64,000 nucleotides of DNA from Bacteroidales bacterium (GCA_016788045.1 JAEUTG010000029.1:62001-126000); one strand, 5' to 3'; counted from the first letter of the stretch, positions 53,606 to 62,926 are shown. Translations and numbers: made by a program. Notes: a model not told the origin generated them from the sequence alone.

Positions 53606-54832
53606 ATGTCAAAATCAAAGAACAACCGTTTTTTGTTTCCGCTGATCGTAATGGCCGTGTTGTTTTTTCTGCTCGGTTTTATCACCACGATGAACAATTC
53701 GCTGATTGAGTATCTCAGCAAGGCCTTCTTGCTCAACGAGGTTGAGAAGCAGCTGATCAATACCTTTTTTTACGGAGCTTATGTTTTGTCGGTCCCTGTA
53801 GGGTTTCTGATCAACAGGCTTGGTTATAAGAGGGGGGTGCTCGCCGGTCTGGCCCTCGTGGTGGCAGGATTTTTCCTGAGCATACCGGCTGTTGGCATGG
53901 GTTATTATGGTTTTCTCAGTGCCGTATCGGTGTTTGCCATTGGTATAGTGATTCTGCAGGTGGCAGCCAACCCCTATGTGAATGCCCTCGGATCGCCCGA
54001 AACAGCGGCCAGCCGGCTCACGCTGACCAATGCGCTGAACTCGGTGGCTACGGTGATCGCGCCGATCTTTGTTTCCATGATCATCGTTTCTGCCGATTCC
54101 GGTTCCGGAAACCTGGATCCAAAAGCGGTACAGACACCCTTTGCCGGCATCGGCATTGTTACCCTGCTGATCCTGGTGGTGATGTTCTTTCTCAAACTGC
54201 CTGAAATCTCCAGCGGTGAAGAGAATACCAGCAACGACGGATCCTCCGGATACAAAAGCAGTGCATTCAGATACACCCATATGTGGCTGGGCTCTCTGGC
54301 CATCTTCTTCTATATGGGGGTTGAGATCGGTATTCCCAGTTTTTTTGCCGATTATTCAGTCAGCCTGGGATTTTCATTTGATTCAGTGGATAAAACCGAC
54401 CTTTTGAAATACTATTGGGGAGGACTGATGGTCGGCCGTGTGCTGGGCATTTTTATCCTGCGCAAATTTGCACCAGGCCGCATTCTGAGCCTCAGTGCAG
54501 CGGGTGCAGCCCTGTTTGTTGCTGCTTCCCTGCTCATCGGAGGCGGTGACCTGAAAACCCTCTCCCTGGCCTTGTTCCTCGGATCCGGATTGTTTCACTC
54601 CATTATGTGGCCTGTCATCTTTAACCTCTCACTCGAAGACCTCGGACCTCATGCAAAGGTGGGTTCAGGGGTAATAGCCACATCGGTGATCGGCGCTGCC
54701 CTGCTGCCTCCGCTTATGGGTGCTGTTCAGCACAGTTCGGCAGGCAGTGGCCTTGTACTGGCCATTTCATGCTTGTTTATCTACTATGCTTACCTCATAT
54801 TTTTTGCAGCCAAAGGCTCGAAAATCAGGTAA
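53606..54832 (+). CDS. Sugar MFS transporter (FHS family glucose/galactose permease)
   Basis: About 408 aa with twelve predicted membrane helices. LGFITTMNNSLIEYL near the start, GFLINRLGYKRG, and VAANPYVNALGSPETAASRLTLTNA-type signature (quoted in part: ANPYVNALG) are typical of FucP/GluP-like sugar:proton symporters. The frame opens with TTG at 53588, but ATG at 53606 (MSKSKNNR) is the likely start. Position after galK supports galactose or glucose as substrate. Confidence 0.92.
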   Translation: MSKSKNNRFLFPLIVMAVLFFLLGFITTMNNSLIEYLSKAFLLNEVEKQLINTFFYGAYVLSVPVGFLINRLGYKRGVLAGLALVVAGFFLSIPAVGMGYYGFLSAVSVFAIGIVILQVAANPYVNALGSPETAASRLTLTNALNSVATVIAPIFVSMIIVSADSGSGNLDPKAVQTPFAGIGIVTLLILVVMFFLKLPEISSGEENTSNDGSSGYKSSAFRYTHMWLGSLAIFFYMGVEIGIPSFFADYSVSLGFSFDSVDKTDLLKYYWGGLMVGRVLGIFILRKFAPGRILSLSAAGAALFVAASLLIGGGDLKTLSLALFLGSGLFHSIMWPVIFNLSLEDLGPHAKVGSGVIATSVIGAALLPPLMGAVQHSSAGSGLVLAISCLFIYYAYLIFFAAKGSKIR

Positions 54833-54983
54833 ACAGACATCATCATCACATAGGTTGATACCATCCGTCAATCCTGCCTGACAGCCAGAATGGTTTGTTT
54901 ATCAGGGGTTGGCGGATGTCTTTTTTTCATGCTGCGAAGCGCAGGTGATGATTCCAGGCAACAACAGCACATAGCTCAGTTGC

Positions 54984-56729
54984 TTATTCATCCTGAGTCT
55001 GATTCATTTCCTCCGCAGTTGTTCCGTTGGTTGGCTGGTCAGCCCCGGCATTATCAAAATCGGGCCGGGCAGATTTCATACAGTAACGGTTGAGTGCTTC
55101 TGCTGCAGGCTTGAAACCAAGTTTTAGCGCTTGTGAGAAGTCAGCGCAGGCCTTGCTGAAGTCTCCGGTCTGGTAAACGGCTACGCCGCGGTTGTAGTAA
55201 GCTTCTGCATAATCGGGTTTAATGCGGATGGCTTCTTCAAAATCACCGATGGCGGCACCCAGGTTTCCGGCCTTCCCGTGTAGTATTCCGCGGTTGTTGA
55301 GTGCGAGCAGGTAGTTGCTGTTCCGGCTGAGTGCCAGATTGTAGTATTGCATGGCTTCAGTGGTTTCATTGGCTGCATCGTGGTAATTGGCCAGGTAAAA
55401 ATAGCCATGGGCCATGTCGGCATCTGACCGTTTTTTCTCAATCACATCAATGAGCAGCGTCGGGGTGTCGTGCCAGGTTCGTACCCGTTGATAGCTGCCG
55501 GCGAAGAGCAACAGCAGCAGCATACCGGCGGCTGACAGCATCAGCCTGTAATTGCCCTTGCTGATTTCGTCCCGTGAACCGGCAAACTTCTGAACAACGC
55601 GTGCGATCAGCAGAAAAAGTCCAAGGTAGGGAAGATAGGTATAACGGTCAGCAACAATAAATATCCTCGACCAGAACAAGGGCAAAACCATGGAAATACT
55701 CAGCAGAAAAAACAGACTCCCGAATAGTATTTCTTTACGGTAGTTCCGGGCAAACCACCATGACGCTGCCGGCAGCAAGGGCAGCAGGGCTGCTGTATAA
55801 ACATAAGCAGGAAGCATGCCGTTCTTTAATTCCGGAAAAGCATAAATGGCAGAAAGGTTCATTGGCAGCGCCAGTTTAATCAGATAAAAGGAGATGCCGT
55901 AAACAATCAGGAAGAATCGCTGCACCAGGGTGTATTCTTCCTCAAGGGCCGTTATGTGTCCGAACGATCCGGCTGCTTTTACCGCTACGATACCGAAAAT
56001 TACCGAAAGCACAAAGAAGGGAATTTTTTCTGCGAACAGCTTTATCCCTGGTTTTCTTCCGTGGAAATAATCAATGAGCAGAAGCAGGATCGGAAGGGTG
56101 GCTGCCATGGATTTGGAAAACAGCGAAAGGATGAAGAAAGTCAGGGCATAAAAATATGAAGATGATTTCAGGCCTTCGGTCAGGTATTTGTCGTAGAAAA
56201 TCAATGAAAGCAGGAAGAACACCGAATACATCAGGGTGCTTCTGGCAGATATCCATGCAATGGCTTCAACATGCATGGGATGTATGGCAAAGAGCAGGGC
56301 GGCCACTGTAGTCATCAGTAAACTTTTCGTCCAGCGTTTGGCCAGAAAGAAGACCAGAAGGGTATTGATCAGGTGCAGCAGGATGTTGGTGAGTATAAAC
56401 GGCCACGCGACAGGCCCCGAAAAGCGGTGGTTGACGGCAAAGCTCAGTAACGGGAGCGGCTGGTACATTCCGAGGTGATAATTGCTGAAAATGGCCTGTG
56501 TGTCAATGGGGCCCTGCGAGGCAACCACAGGATCAGACAGATATTCCCCGTCGTCCCAGCCAATCAGAAACCGGTTGTTCAGTGCGCCGGAAAACAAAAT
56601 GAAGGTCAGCACAAGCAAAGCAGTCAGGATCAGCTTTTCAGGCTGTGCTTCCTTAAGTAATGCAAGCCTGTTGATGCTGACACCTGCCTTGTGTTTTCCA
56701 TCCCTGCGTCTGTAGTTGTTTGAAGCCAT
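54984..56729 (-). CDS. Membrane GT-C-type glycosyltransferase-like protein with TPRs
   Basis: About 581 aa. Ten to eleven membrane helices fill residues 30-430. The first loop after helix 1 carries WDDGEYL, the acidic motif of GT-C-fold transferases that use lipid-linked sugars, and HPMHVEAIAWISARS is a second conserved loop motif. Three TPR repeats follow (about 460-565: AMQYYNLALSRNSNYLLALN, IGDFEEAIRIKPDYAEAYYN, CADFSQALKLGFKPAAE). This resembles TMTC/O-mannosyltransferase-like bacterial proteins of unproven activity. A TTG at 56765 opens the frame, but a TAACTTTG -7 box overlaps it, so ATG 56729 is used. It is convergent with the sugar permease. Confidence 0.75.
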   Translation of the reverse strand: MASNNYRRRDGKHKAGVSINRLALLKEAQPEKLILTALLVLTFILFSGALNNRFLIGWDDGEYLSDPVVASQGPIDTQAIFSNYHLGMYQPLPLLSFAVNHRFSGPVAWPFILTNILLHLINTLLVFFLAKRWTKSLLMTTVAALLFAIHPMHVEAIAWISARSTLMYSVFFLLSLIFYDKYLTEGLKSSSYFYALTFFILSLFSKSMAATLPILLLLIDYFHGRKPGIKLFAEKIPFFVLSVIFGIVAVKAAGSFGHITALEEEYTLVQRFFLIVYGISFYLIKLALPMNLSAIYAFPELKNGMLPAYVYTAALLPLLPAASWWFARNYRKEILFGSLFFLLSISMVLPLFWSRIFIVADRYTYLPYLGLFLLIARVVQKFAGSRDEISKGNYRLMLSAAGMLLLLLFAGSYQRVRTWHDTPTLLIDVIEKKRSDADMAHGYFYLANYHDAANETTEAMQYYNLALSRNSNYLLALNNRGILHGKAGNLGAAIGDFEEAIRIKPDYAEAYYNRGVAVYQTGDFSKACADFSQALKLGFKPAAEALNRYCMKSARPDFDNAGADQPTNGTTAEEMNQTQDE

Positions 56730-56762
56730 TTGAATGGTGTTTACATGATTCTCCGGGTTTTG

Positions 56763-56770
56763 CAAAGTTA
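56763..56770 (-). promoter_or_regulatory. -7 box (TAACTTTG)
   Basis: TAACTTTG on the minus strand, 33 nt before ATG 56729. It overlaps the upstream TTG and so rules that TTG out as a start if the box is real. Confidence 0.55.
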
Positions 56771-56882
56771 GGTCATATTCACTCAGTGCTGATGCGATGC
56801 TTGCTATAAAATGAGGCAGGCTCTGTTGTTTTGATGTATTGTATTTTTTTGGCTCAGCCTTTCATATAAGCCGTTGTATTTG

Positions 56883-56890
56883 TAGCTTTG
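56883..56890 (+). promoter_or_regulatory. -7 box (TAGCTTTG)
   Basis: TAGCTTTG lies 38 nt before the lipoprotein ATG at 56929. Confidence 0.5.
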
Positions 56891-56928
56891 TATGGACTTG
56901 AGACGCTAAACTTAAATGATATTGATCA

Positions 56929-57477
56929 ATGAAAAGAATCCTGGTTGTTTGTCTGGCAGTGTTGCCGGTTTTGGTTTTTAATTCATGCGGAAACAAAAAG
57001 GGGGAGATACTTACCCAAAGGATACAGTATGATGTTCCGGTGAAAACACCGGAAACTGATCTGGGCTGGTGGGTTCAGAACCTCGAAGGCCCGAAGCGTG
57101 AAAAGCTGGTGCAGGCCATTTTCACTTCAGCCAAAGCAGGAAAAGTGAAAATCTTCGATGTGATGTCGAACAAGCAGATGACACTGGAGCAGTTGCAGGA
57201 GCGGAGTGTACGCACCGAACTGCTTACCCTGCAGCGTCCTTATGCTCCATACGAAAACTTCGATACCATTGTGAAAAGGGAAATTCAGCTTTCTGATGTT
57301 TCGCGGCTCAGGTTTCTGGAAGAGTGGTACCTCAATGAAGAAACCGGGCTGATCACCAAAAAGGTTATTGCCGTTTGTCCCCTGGTTGAAAGCTATACCG
57401 AAACCGGTGAACTCAGGGGCTACAATCCGCTGTTCTGGCTCTCTTTCGCCAAAAAGTTTCCGTTGGAAGCGAAGTAG
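56929..57477 (+). CDS. Lipoprotein with weak GldN-like C-terminus
   Basis: A 182-aa lipoprotein: signal sequence to VFNSC with lipid Cys, then GNKKGE. The mature part is mixed alpha/beta. LRFLEEWYLNEETGLITKKVIAVCPL followed by GYNPLFWLSF recalls the end of the gliding/secretion protein GldN/PorN, which also has a deduced WYFD...IGIAPL...PLFW pattern. The resemblance is from memory and short; the protein could be unrelated. It is the last gene before hairpin array B. Confidence 0.55.
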   Translation: MKRILVVCLAVLPVLVFNSCGNKKGEILTQRIQYDVPVKTPETDLGWWVQNLEGPKREKLVQAIFTSAKAGKVKIFDVMSNKQMTLEQLQERSVRTELLTLQRPYAPYENFDTIVKREIQLSDVSRLRFLEEWYLNEETGLITKKVIAVCPLVESYTETGELRGYNPLFWLSFAKKFPLEAK

Positions 57478-58663
57478 GTAGATCATGACCTTTTTTCCAA
57501 GAAATTGGTCGGAGCCCCAATAGCACTGACATTCAGAGTTGAAGTCCTGAATCCGGACGAATTAATCAAAATGATAGATTGAATTTGTAATATTGAGCTT
57601 AATATGCTTAGTCATGGGCCAACCAAAAGAAATTCGATATTTTGCTGAGGCAGGTGTTCTGGCGGGTGAAATTGCTTTACCCGTTAAAGATATTTGATAA
57701 ACATTCGACCCCTCCGGGGTCGGAGCCTTATCCGATATGGTTATTTCAATAAATATATGACCCCTCCGGGGTCAGGCCAGGATTTCCGGGGTTGCGTTAT
57801 TAATTAAGAGCCTCTTTCGGGTTAAACGAACATTTTTAAGAACAATGATTTTGACTCCGGAGGAGTCAAATGTTTATAGAAGACATGAATGTAATAGAAA
57901 TGTGCGACCCCGGAGGGGTCGAATGTTGCCTGGATTCAATTTTCATTTTCCATGAAGATCGAAAAAGCTTTGAAGCAAATTCTTCTTTTCCATTGACATG
58001 CGACCCCTCTGGGGTCAGAGACCTGATTGTTATTTTAAGTTCTATAAGCATTTGACCCCTCTGGGGTCAGGTTGGCCTTTGTAAAATTGATTTTGATTAA
58101 ATAGCACATTTAGGTTAATCGAATATGCTCAACAAAAAGGATTTTGACTCCAGCGGAGTCATATGTTTTTGAAAAGCACGAATGTGGAAGAAATGTGCAA
58201 CCTCAGATGGGTCGAATGATACCTGCATTCAATTTTCCTTTTCAATTAAAACCAAAATAGCTCAAAAGCATATTTTTCCATACAATGAACATGCGACCCC
58301 TCTGGGGTCGGAGACCTGATTGTTATTTTAAGTTCTATAAGCATTTGACCCTTACGGGGTCGGGATAGTATTGTTGAGGTTAGTTATTTTTAAGTGCAAC
58401 ATTGGGATAACCGATTTTTTTTCAGAGCAGGGATTTGACTCCAGCGGAGTCAAATGTTTGTAGAAAAGCCCGAATGTGGAAGAAATGTGCGACCCCGGAG
58501 GGGTCGAATGTTTTCCCGGTGTCACATGTAATCCAATGCCCAATGTCAATCAATTAATCAATGATATACGTTCATTATTCTTCAAATGTTGTATCTTTCA
58601 GAATTATCAGAATTATGTTTCAGAAACTTCCCGTTATTTTTTCATTTATTAAAAATCATTATT

Positions 58664-59122
58664 ATGGCTGATACTTATTCGCAGATCTACATTCAAACCG
58701 TTTTTGCTGCGCAAAACCGGAATGCCCTGATTGGCATTTCCTGGGAAGAAGAATTATTCAAATATATCACTGGAATTGTGCAAAACAAGGGGCAAAAGAT
58801 GTTATCAATTAATGGAACCGCTGATCACATTCATTTTTTCATCGGAATGAAACCTTCGTGTTGCTTATCCGATCTGGTTCGTGAAATCAAAAAGTCATCA
58901 TCCTCTTTCGTTAAAGATAAAGGATTCTGTAAAAGCCGGTTTTCCTGGCAGGAAGGCTTTGGTGCTTTTTCTTATAGCTATTCACAGCTTAACGATGTGA
59001 TAAAGTATATAGAGAATCAAAAGCAGCACCATGCGAAAGTTGTTTTTAAGGAAGAATATCTATCCTTTCTGAATGCATTTGAGATTGAGTTTAAGAATGA
59101 TTATTTGTTTGAATGGATTTGA
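58664..59122 (+). CDS. IS200/RAYT-like single-tyrosine HUH transposase
   Basis: An intact 152-aa Y1 transposase that cuts and joins single-stranded DNA at hairpin ends. The HUH metal motif is H55-I-H57 in GTADHIHFFIG; the catalytic tyrosine is Y115 in VIKYIENQ with Gln119 four residues later, as in IS200/IS605 TnpA; FSWQEGFGAFSYS is a family signature. The frame opens at 58586, but MADTYSQIY at 58664 is the family start. No TnpB accompanies it. It replaces the ordinary 96-bp interior of a unit of array B, so those hairpins are its probable recognition ends. Whether it is better called IS200-like or REP-associated cannot be settled by eye. Confidence 0.9.
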   Translation: MADTYSQIYIQTVFAAQNRNALIGISWEEELFKYITGIVQNKGQKMLSINGTADHIHFFIGMKPSCCLSDLVREIKKSSSSFVKDKGFCKSRFSWQEGFGAFSYSYSQLNDVIKYIENQKQHHAKVVFKEEYLSFLNAFEIEFKNDYLFEWI

Positions 59123-59324
59123 TGAGATTTTGTGCCTTGAGGTGAATTTCACAGAACCTTTTAAAAACATAAAGCAACATACGACCCCGCTGGGGTCGGG
59201 GACCTGTTTGTCATTATCAATTCTATAAACATTTGACCCCTCCGGGGTCAGGATAGCCTTTCAGAGAATGTTTTTTAATTAAATGTCACATCCGGTAAAA
59301 CGAATGTTTTGAAATAGGGATTTT

Positions 59325-59340
59325 AACACCTTTGGAGTCA
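59325..59340. repeat. Scar-like single palindrome in array B (first)
   Basis: AACACCTTTGGAGTC is preceded by the sequence that normally leads into P1 and followed by AGGATGGCC, which normally follows P4. A whole P1-P4 unit is missing here. Confidence 0.6.
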
Positions 59341-60003
59341 GGATGGCCTTTCTGAGATTGATTTTGATTAAATAGCACATTTGGGTTAATCGAATATTTT
59401 CAACAACAAGGATTTTGACCCAGGAGGGGTCAAATGTTTATAGAGAACCTAGATATGACAGAAGTGTGCGACCCCTGATGGGTCGAATGTTACCTGCATT
59501 CAATTTTCCGTTTCAATTAAAGCCAAAATAGCTCAAAAGCATATTTTTTCCATACAATGGACATGCGACCCCTCTGGGGTCGGAGACCAGATTGTTATTG
59601 ATAATTCTATAAACATTTGACCCTTCCGGGTTCAGGTTGGCCTTTGTAAAATTGATTTTGATTAAATAGCACATTTGGGTTAATCGAATATTTTCAACAA
59701 CAAGGATTTTGACTCCAGCGGAGTCAAATGTTTTTAGAAAAGCACGAATGTGGAAGAAATGTGCAACCTCGGATGGGTCGAATGATACCTGCATTCAATT
59801 TTCCTTGTCAATTAAAACCAAAATAGCTCAAAAGCATATTTTTCCCATACAATGGACATGCGACCCCTTCTGGGGTCGGAGACATGATTGCTATTGTTAA
59901 TTCTATAAACATTTGACCCCTCCGGGGTCAGGATAGCCTTTCTGAGAATGCTTTTTGATAAAATGTCACATCCGGTAAAACGAATGTTTTGAAATAGGGA
60001 TTT

Positions 60004-60019
60004 TAACACCTTTGGAGTC
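60004..60019. repeat. Scar-like single palindrome in array B (second)
   Basis: The same junction as at 59325, within a ~680-bp segment that is duplicated (59182-59497 and 59861-60177), so it may be a copy of one event. Confidence 0.6.
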
Positions 60020-60341
60020 AGGATGGCCTTTATGAGATTGATTGCGATTAAATGCTGCAAACGGGTTAATCGAACATTTTCAAGAACTTTTATTTCGACT
60101 CCGGAGGAGTCAAATGTTTGTTGAAATACCCGAATGTTGAAAAAAAAGTGCGACCCCGGCGGGGTCGAATGATTGTTAAATTTCTTCACACATCAGTTGA
60201 ATCGGGCTTAGCCGATATCAGGTCCCAACCAGAATTATTCCGGCATTCTATTGCGTAGATGAAATCGCAGGGGAAATAGACTCACCTAAATCCTGAAACA
60301 GGTCATTTGTTCTCGTAAACTTTCCGGGCCTGATTTTTCAC

Positions 60342-60349
60342 TACTTTTG
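60342..60349 (+). promoter_or_regulatory. -7 box (TACTTTTG) for the M16 peptidase
   Basis: TACTTTTG lies 18 nt before ATG 60368 and overlaps the TTG that opens the frame at 60347, so ATG 60368 is the start. Confidence 0.6.
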
Positions 60350-60367
60350 CTCCCCAAAATCCGAGGA

Positions 60368-61594
60368 ATGCAATATCAGTTCCACACCCTCAGCAATGGC
60401 ATTCGCATCGTTCACCGTCCATCGGAAAGTCTGGTCGGGCATCTGGTGGTTATGATCAACACCGGAACCCGCGATGAAGAACACGGGGAGGAAGGTCTGG
60501 CCCATTTTATTGAGCATGTGATATTCAAAGGCACTCACAGCCGCAAGCTGCACCAGGTGCTCGGGCATCTGGAAAACATCGGAGCCGATCTGAATGCCTA
60601 CACCACAAAGGAAGAGACCTGCCTGCATGCTTCTTTCCTCAACGACCATTACCCCAGAGCTATTGCTTTCTTCGCAGACATACTTTTCAATTCAACCTTT
60701 CCTGAAAAAGAGATCGAAAAGGAAAAAGATGTGGTGCTTGACGAAATTAATTCCTATAAAGACTCCCCGGCTGAACTGATTTTCGATGAATTTGAGGAGA
60801 TGCTGTTCAAGGGTCATCCTCTGGGGAGGTCAATTCTCGGCACACCGGCCACGGTAAAGAAAATCAGCCGCAGCAAGATACTTTCTTTTATTTCCGGACA
60901 TTATCATACCGATCAGATTGTGATCAGTTCAGTCGGTAACCTGCCGTTTAATAAGCTGATCAAGATGGTTACCGCCGCATTCGGCTCAGCCGGGATCAAC
61001 CCGAGGACCAGCCCGCGCGAGATGTTCGTACCCCGACCGCCGGAACAGGTGGTGCAGCCCCGCAGGGTTTTTCAGACGCATTGCATCCTTGGGAATTATG
61101 CTTATGGTTATGGTCACCGCAACCGTACCGCCCTGGCCTTGCTCAACAACCTCCTTGGCGGACCGGCCATGAATTCAAGACTAAGTATGGCCCTGCGTGA
61201 GCGCAATGGCCTGTCGTACAATGTGGAATCGGTGTACACTCCTTATGCCGAAACCGGGTCGTTTATGGTGTATCTCGGAATTGACAATGGTTCGACGGAA
61301 CGCGCACTGGATCTTGTTTATAAGGAATTCAGAAAACTGATCGACAAAACCCTCGGGGTCATGCAGCTTCACACTGCCAAACAGCAGTTTATCGGTCAGC
61401 TGGCGATCTCTTTCGATTCGAACCTTAACGATGCCCTCTCCATGGCAAAGAGCATGCTGGTATACAATAATGTAGACACCCACGAAGTGCTCATCCGGAA
61501 AATCAATGCCCTCACTGCCAGTGAACTGCAAGAGGTAGCCAAAGAGGTTTTCAACATCAGTGACCTGAGTATGCTGGTGTATAAAAAACGCTGA
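60368..61594 (+). CDS. M16-family zinc metallopeptidase
   Basis: A 408-aa processing-peptidase-type protein with the inverted zinc motif H46-FIE-H50 (HFIEH) and the downstream Glu in VVLDEINSYKDSP. The second half has LSMALRERNGLSYNVESVYTPYAE, the glycine-rich-loop half typical of M16B. No signal peptide is visible. One chain of this length usually works as a homodimer degrading peptides. The O-methyltransferase gene begins 2 nt after its stop, so they are coupled. Confidence 0.92.
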   Translation: MQYQFHTLSNGIRIVHRPSESLVGHLVVMINTGTRDEEHGEEGLAHFIEHVIFKGTHSRKLHQVLGHLENIGADLNAYTTKEETCLHASFLNDHYPRAIAFFADILFNSTFPEKEIEKEKDVVLDEINSYKDSPAELIFDEFEEMLFKGHPLGRSILGTPATVKKISRSKILSFISGHYHTDQIVISSVGNLPFNKLIKMVTAAFGSAGINPRTSPREMFVPRPPEQVVQPRRVFQTHCILGNYAYGYGHRNRTALALLNNLLGGPAMNSRLSMALRERNGLSYNVESVYTPYAETGSFMVYLGIDNGSTERALDLVYKEFRKLIDKTLGVMQLHTAKQQFIGQLAISFDSNLNDALSMAKSMLVYNNVDTHEVLIRKINALTASELQEVAKEVFNISDLSMLVYKKR

Positions 61595-61596
61595 TT

Positions 61597-62265
61597 ATGG
61601 TGAAGCTACGCGAAAAGCCACAGTTTGAGACCACCCATCCTGACTTTGAACAGTATGCCCTTGATTATTCAACGTCCGAGCCCGAACTACTGGTGCGCCT
61701 TTCACGGGAAACCCATTTTGCATCTACGGTTCCGTCAATGCTCTCCGGCAATCTTCAGGGTTTGTTGCTGGGGATGATCAGCCAGATGATGCAGCCCGAA
61801 GCCATTCTTGAAATAGGAACCTTTACCGGATACTCGGCCATTTGCCTTGCCCGGGGACTGAAACCCGGTGGACAACTCATTACCATTGACAACAACCCTG
61901 AGTCAGAGGAAATTGCCGGCAGATTCTTTAATGAAGCAGGCTTCAGTCATGCTATCCGGCAGTTGACCGGCCATGCCCTGGATGTTCTCCCGGGATTGCC
62001 CGGCCCGTTTGATCTTGTCTTTATTGATGCCGACAAAGAGAACTACCTGAATTATTATGAAATGGTGTTCCCGAAAGTCCGCCAGGGTGGATTTATTATT
62101 GCCGACAATGTTTTCTGGTACGGAAAGGTCATAGATCCTGATGCATCACGTGACAAAGAAACTCAAGGGATTGCCCGTTTCAACGAATTCATCAGATCGC
62201 AGAGCAACATCGAACACCTGCTTCTGCCAGTCAGGGACGGACTGATGATGATCAGAAAAAAATAA
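61597..62265 (+). CDS. SAM-dependent O-methyltransferase
   Basis: A 222-aa class I methyltransferase of the caffeoyl-CoA / catechol O-methyltransferase type. Motif I is ILEIGTFTGYSA, followed by TIDNN, and metal-binding acidic residues appear in FIDADKENYLNYY and IIADNVFW. The acceptor is unknown. It follows the M16 peptidase by 2 nt. Confidence 0.9.
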   Translation: MVKLREKPQFETTHPDFEQYALDYSTSEPELLVRLSRETHFASTVPSMLSGNLQGLLLGMISQMMQPEAILEIGTFTGYSAICLARGLKPGGQLITIDNNPESEEIAGRFFNEAGFSHAIRQLTGHALDVLPGLPGPFDLVFIDADKENYLNYYEMVFPKVRQGGFIIADNVFWYGKVIDPDASRDKETQGIARFNEFIRSQSNIEHLLLPVRDGLMMIRKK

Positions 62266-62292
62266 GAAGAAAGCGAAGCTTACATCACCTGC

Positions 62293-62796
62293 TTAAACCT
62301 TAAAGTCGTAATTGATGGATTTCAGCTCCTCATTCGCCTTAACGATTTTAGACTTGAGTTCCTGTTTGAAGGCCAGCAGTTTGTTATAAAGCTCCTCATC
62401 GCTGGTTGCCAGCATCTGAACGGCGAGGATACCGGCATTTCTGGCACCATTGATGGCCACTGTAGCAACAGGAATTCCGGGAGGCATCTGAACCATGGCC
62501 AGCAGTGAGTCAAGGCCATCGAGTGATGCCTTTATCGGAACGGCAATAACCGGAACGGCGGTCATAGAAGCAATCACTCCCGCAAGATGTGCGGCCATAC
62601 CGGCACCGGCAATGACTACGCGGATTCCGCGATCGTAGGCTGATTTGCTGAAGGCTTCTACCTCATCGGGCGTGCGGTGAGCCGACAAGGCATTGATTTC
62701 AAAGGGAATCCTGAAATCGTTCAGAATTTCGGCAGCTTCCTTCATCACCGGTAAATCGGAGGTGCTGCCCATGATGATACTGACCCTGGGGTTCAT
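62293..62796 (-). CDS. purE: N5-carboxyaminoimidazole ribonucleotide mutase
   Basis: A 167-aa class I PurE, converting N5-CAIR to CAIR just before the PurC step. Motifs: GSTSDLPVM, SAHRTPDEV and AGAGMAAHLAGVIA. The frame opens with TTG at 62814; ATG 62796 (MNPRVSII) is the natural start. It is convergent with the methyltransferase. purC at the left end performs the following reaction; purK is not in the window. Confidence 0.96.
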   Translation of the reverse strand: MNPRVSIIMGSTSDLPVMKEAAEILNDFRIPFEINALSAHRTPDEVEAFSKSAYDRGIRVVIAGAGMAAHLAGVIASMTAVPVIAVPIKASLDGLDSLLAMVQMPPGIPVATVAINGARNAGILAVQMLATSDEELYNKLLAFKQELKSKIVKANEELKSINYDFKV

Positions 62797-62926
62797 GTGG
62801 CTTTTTTTTGGCAAATTAACGAAAAAACTTAAGACCTGGCTGTAATGAAATCAGCAGCGAATACAGAAAGAATGTTGAGTCCACTCCGAAAACTGTTTTT
62901 TTGACACCAAACCACGAAACCACAAA

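Larger units (their letters stand above)
57706..60177. repeat. Hairpin array B around an HUH transposase gene
   Basis: Palindrome pairs alternate. P1/P2 pairs start at 57853/57905, 58146/58198 (P2 decayed), 58437/58490, 59417/59469, 59711/59764 (P2 decayed) and 60097/60151. P3/P4 pairs start at 57706/57759, 58001/58054, 58294/58347, 59182/59235, 59566/59619 and 59861/59915. P1 has GACTCC/GGAGTC arms followed by AAATGTTTATAG; P2-P4 mostly have GACCCC/GGGGTC arms; P4 follows TTCTATAAACATTT. A P1-P2-(96 bp)-P3-P4 unit is thus roughly an inverted pair about 216 bp long, joined by ~92-bp linkers with a GGGTTAATCGAA motif. Unit period is 291-294, as in array A. Array A's best match is in the opposite orientation. 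The transposase lies between P2 (58490) and P3 (59182). Confidence 0.9.

Noticed and set aside
57866-60189. Short open frames in array B (61-125 aa)
   Set aside because: They coincide with palindromes and linkers and lack family or codon character; only the transposase frame is credible.
62815-62850. TAnnTTTG box for purE
   Set aside because: GTTAATTTG is close but has the wrong spacing, so no promoter was called.
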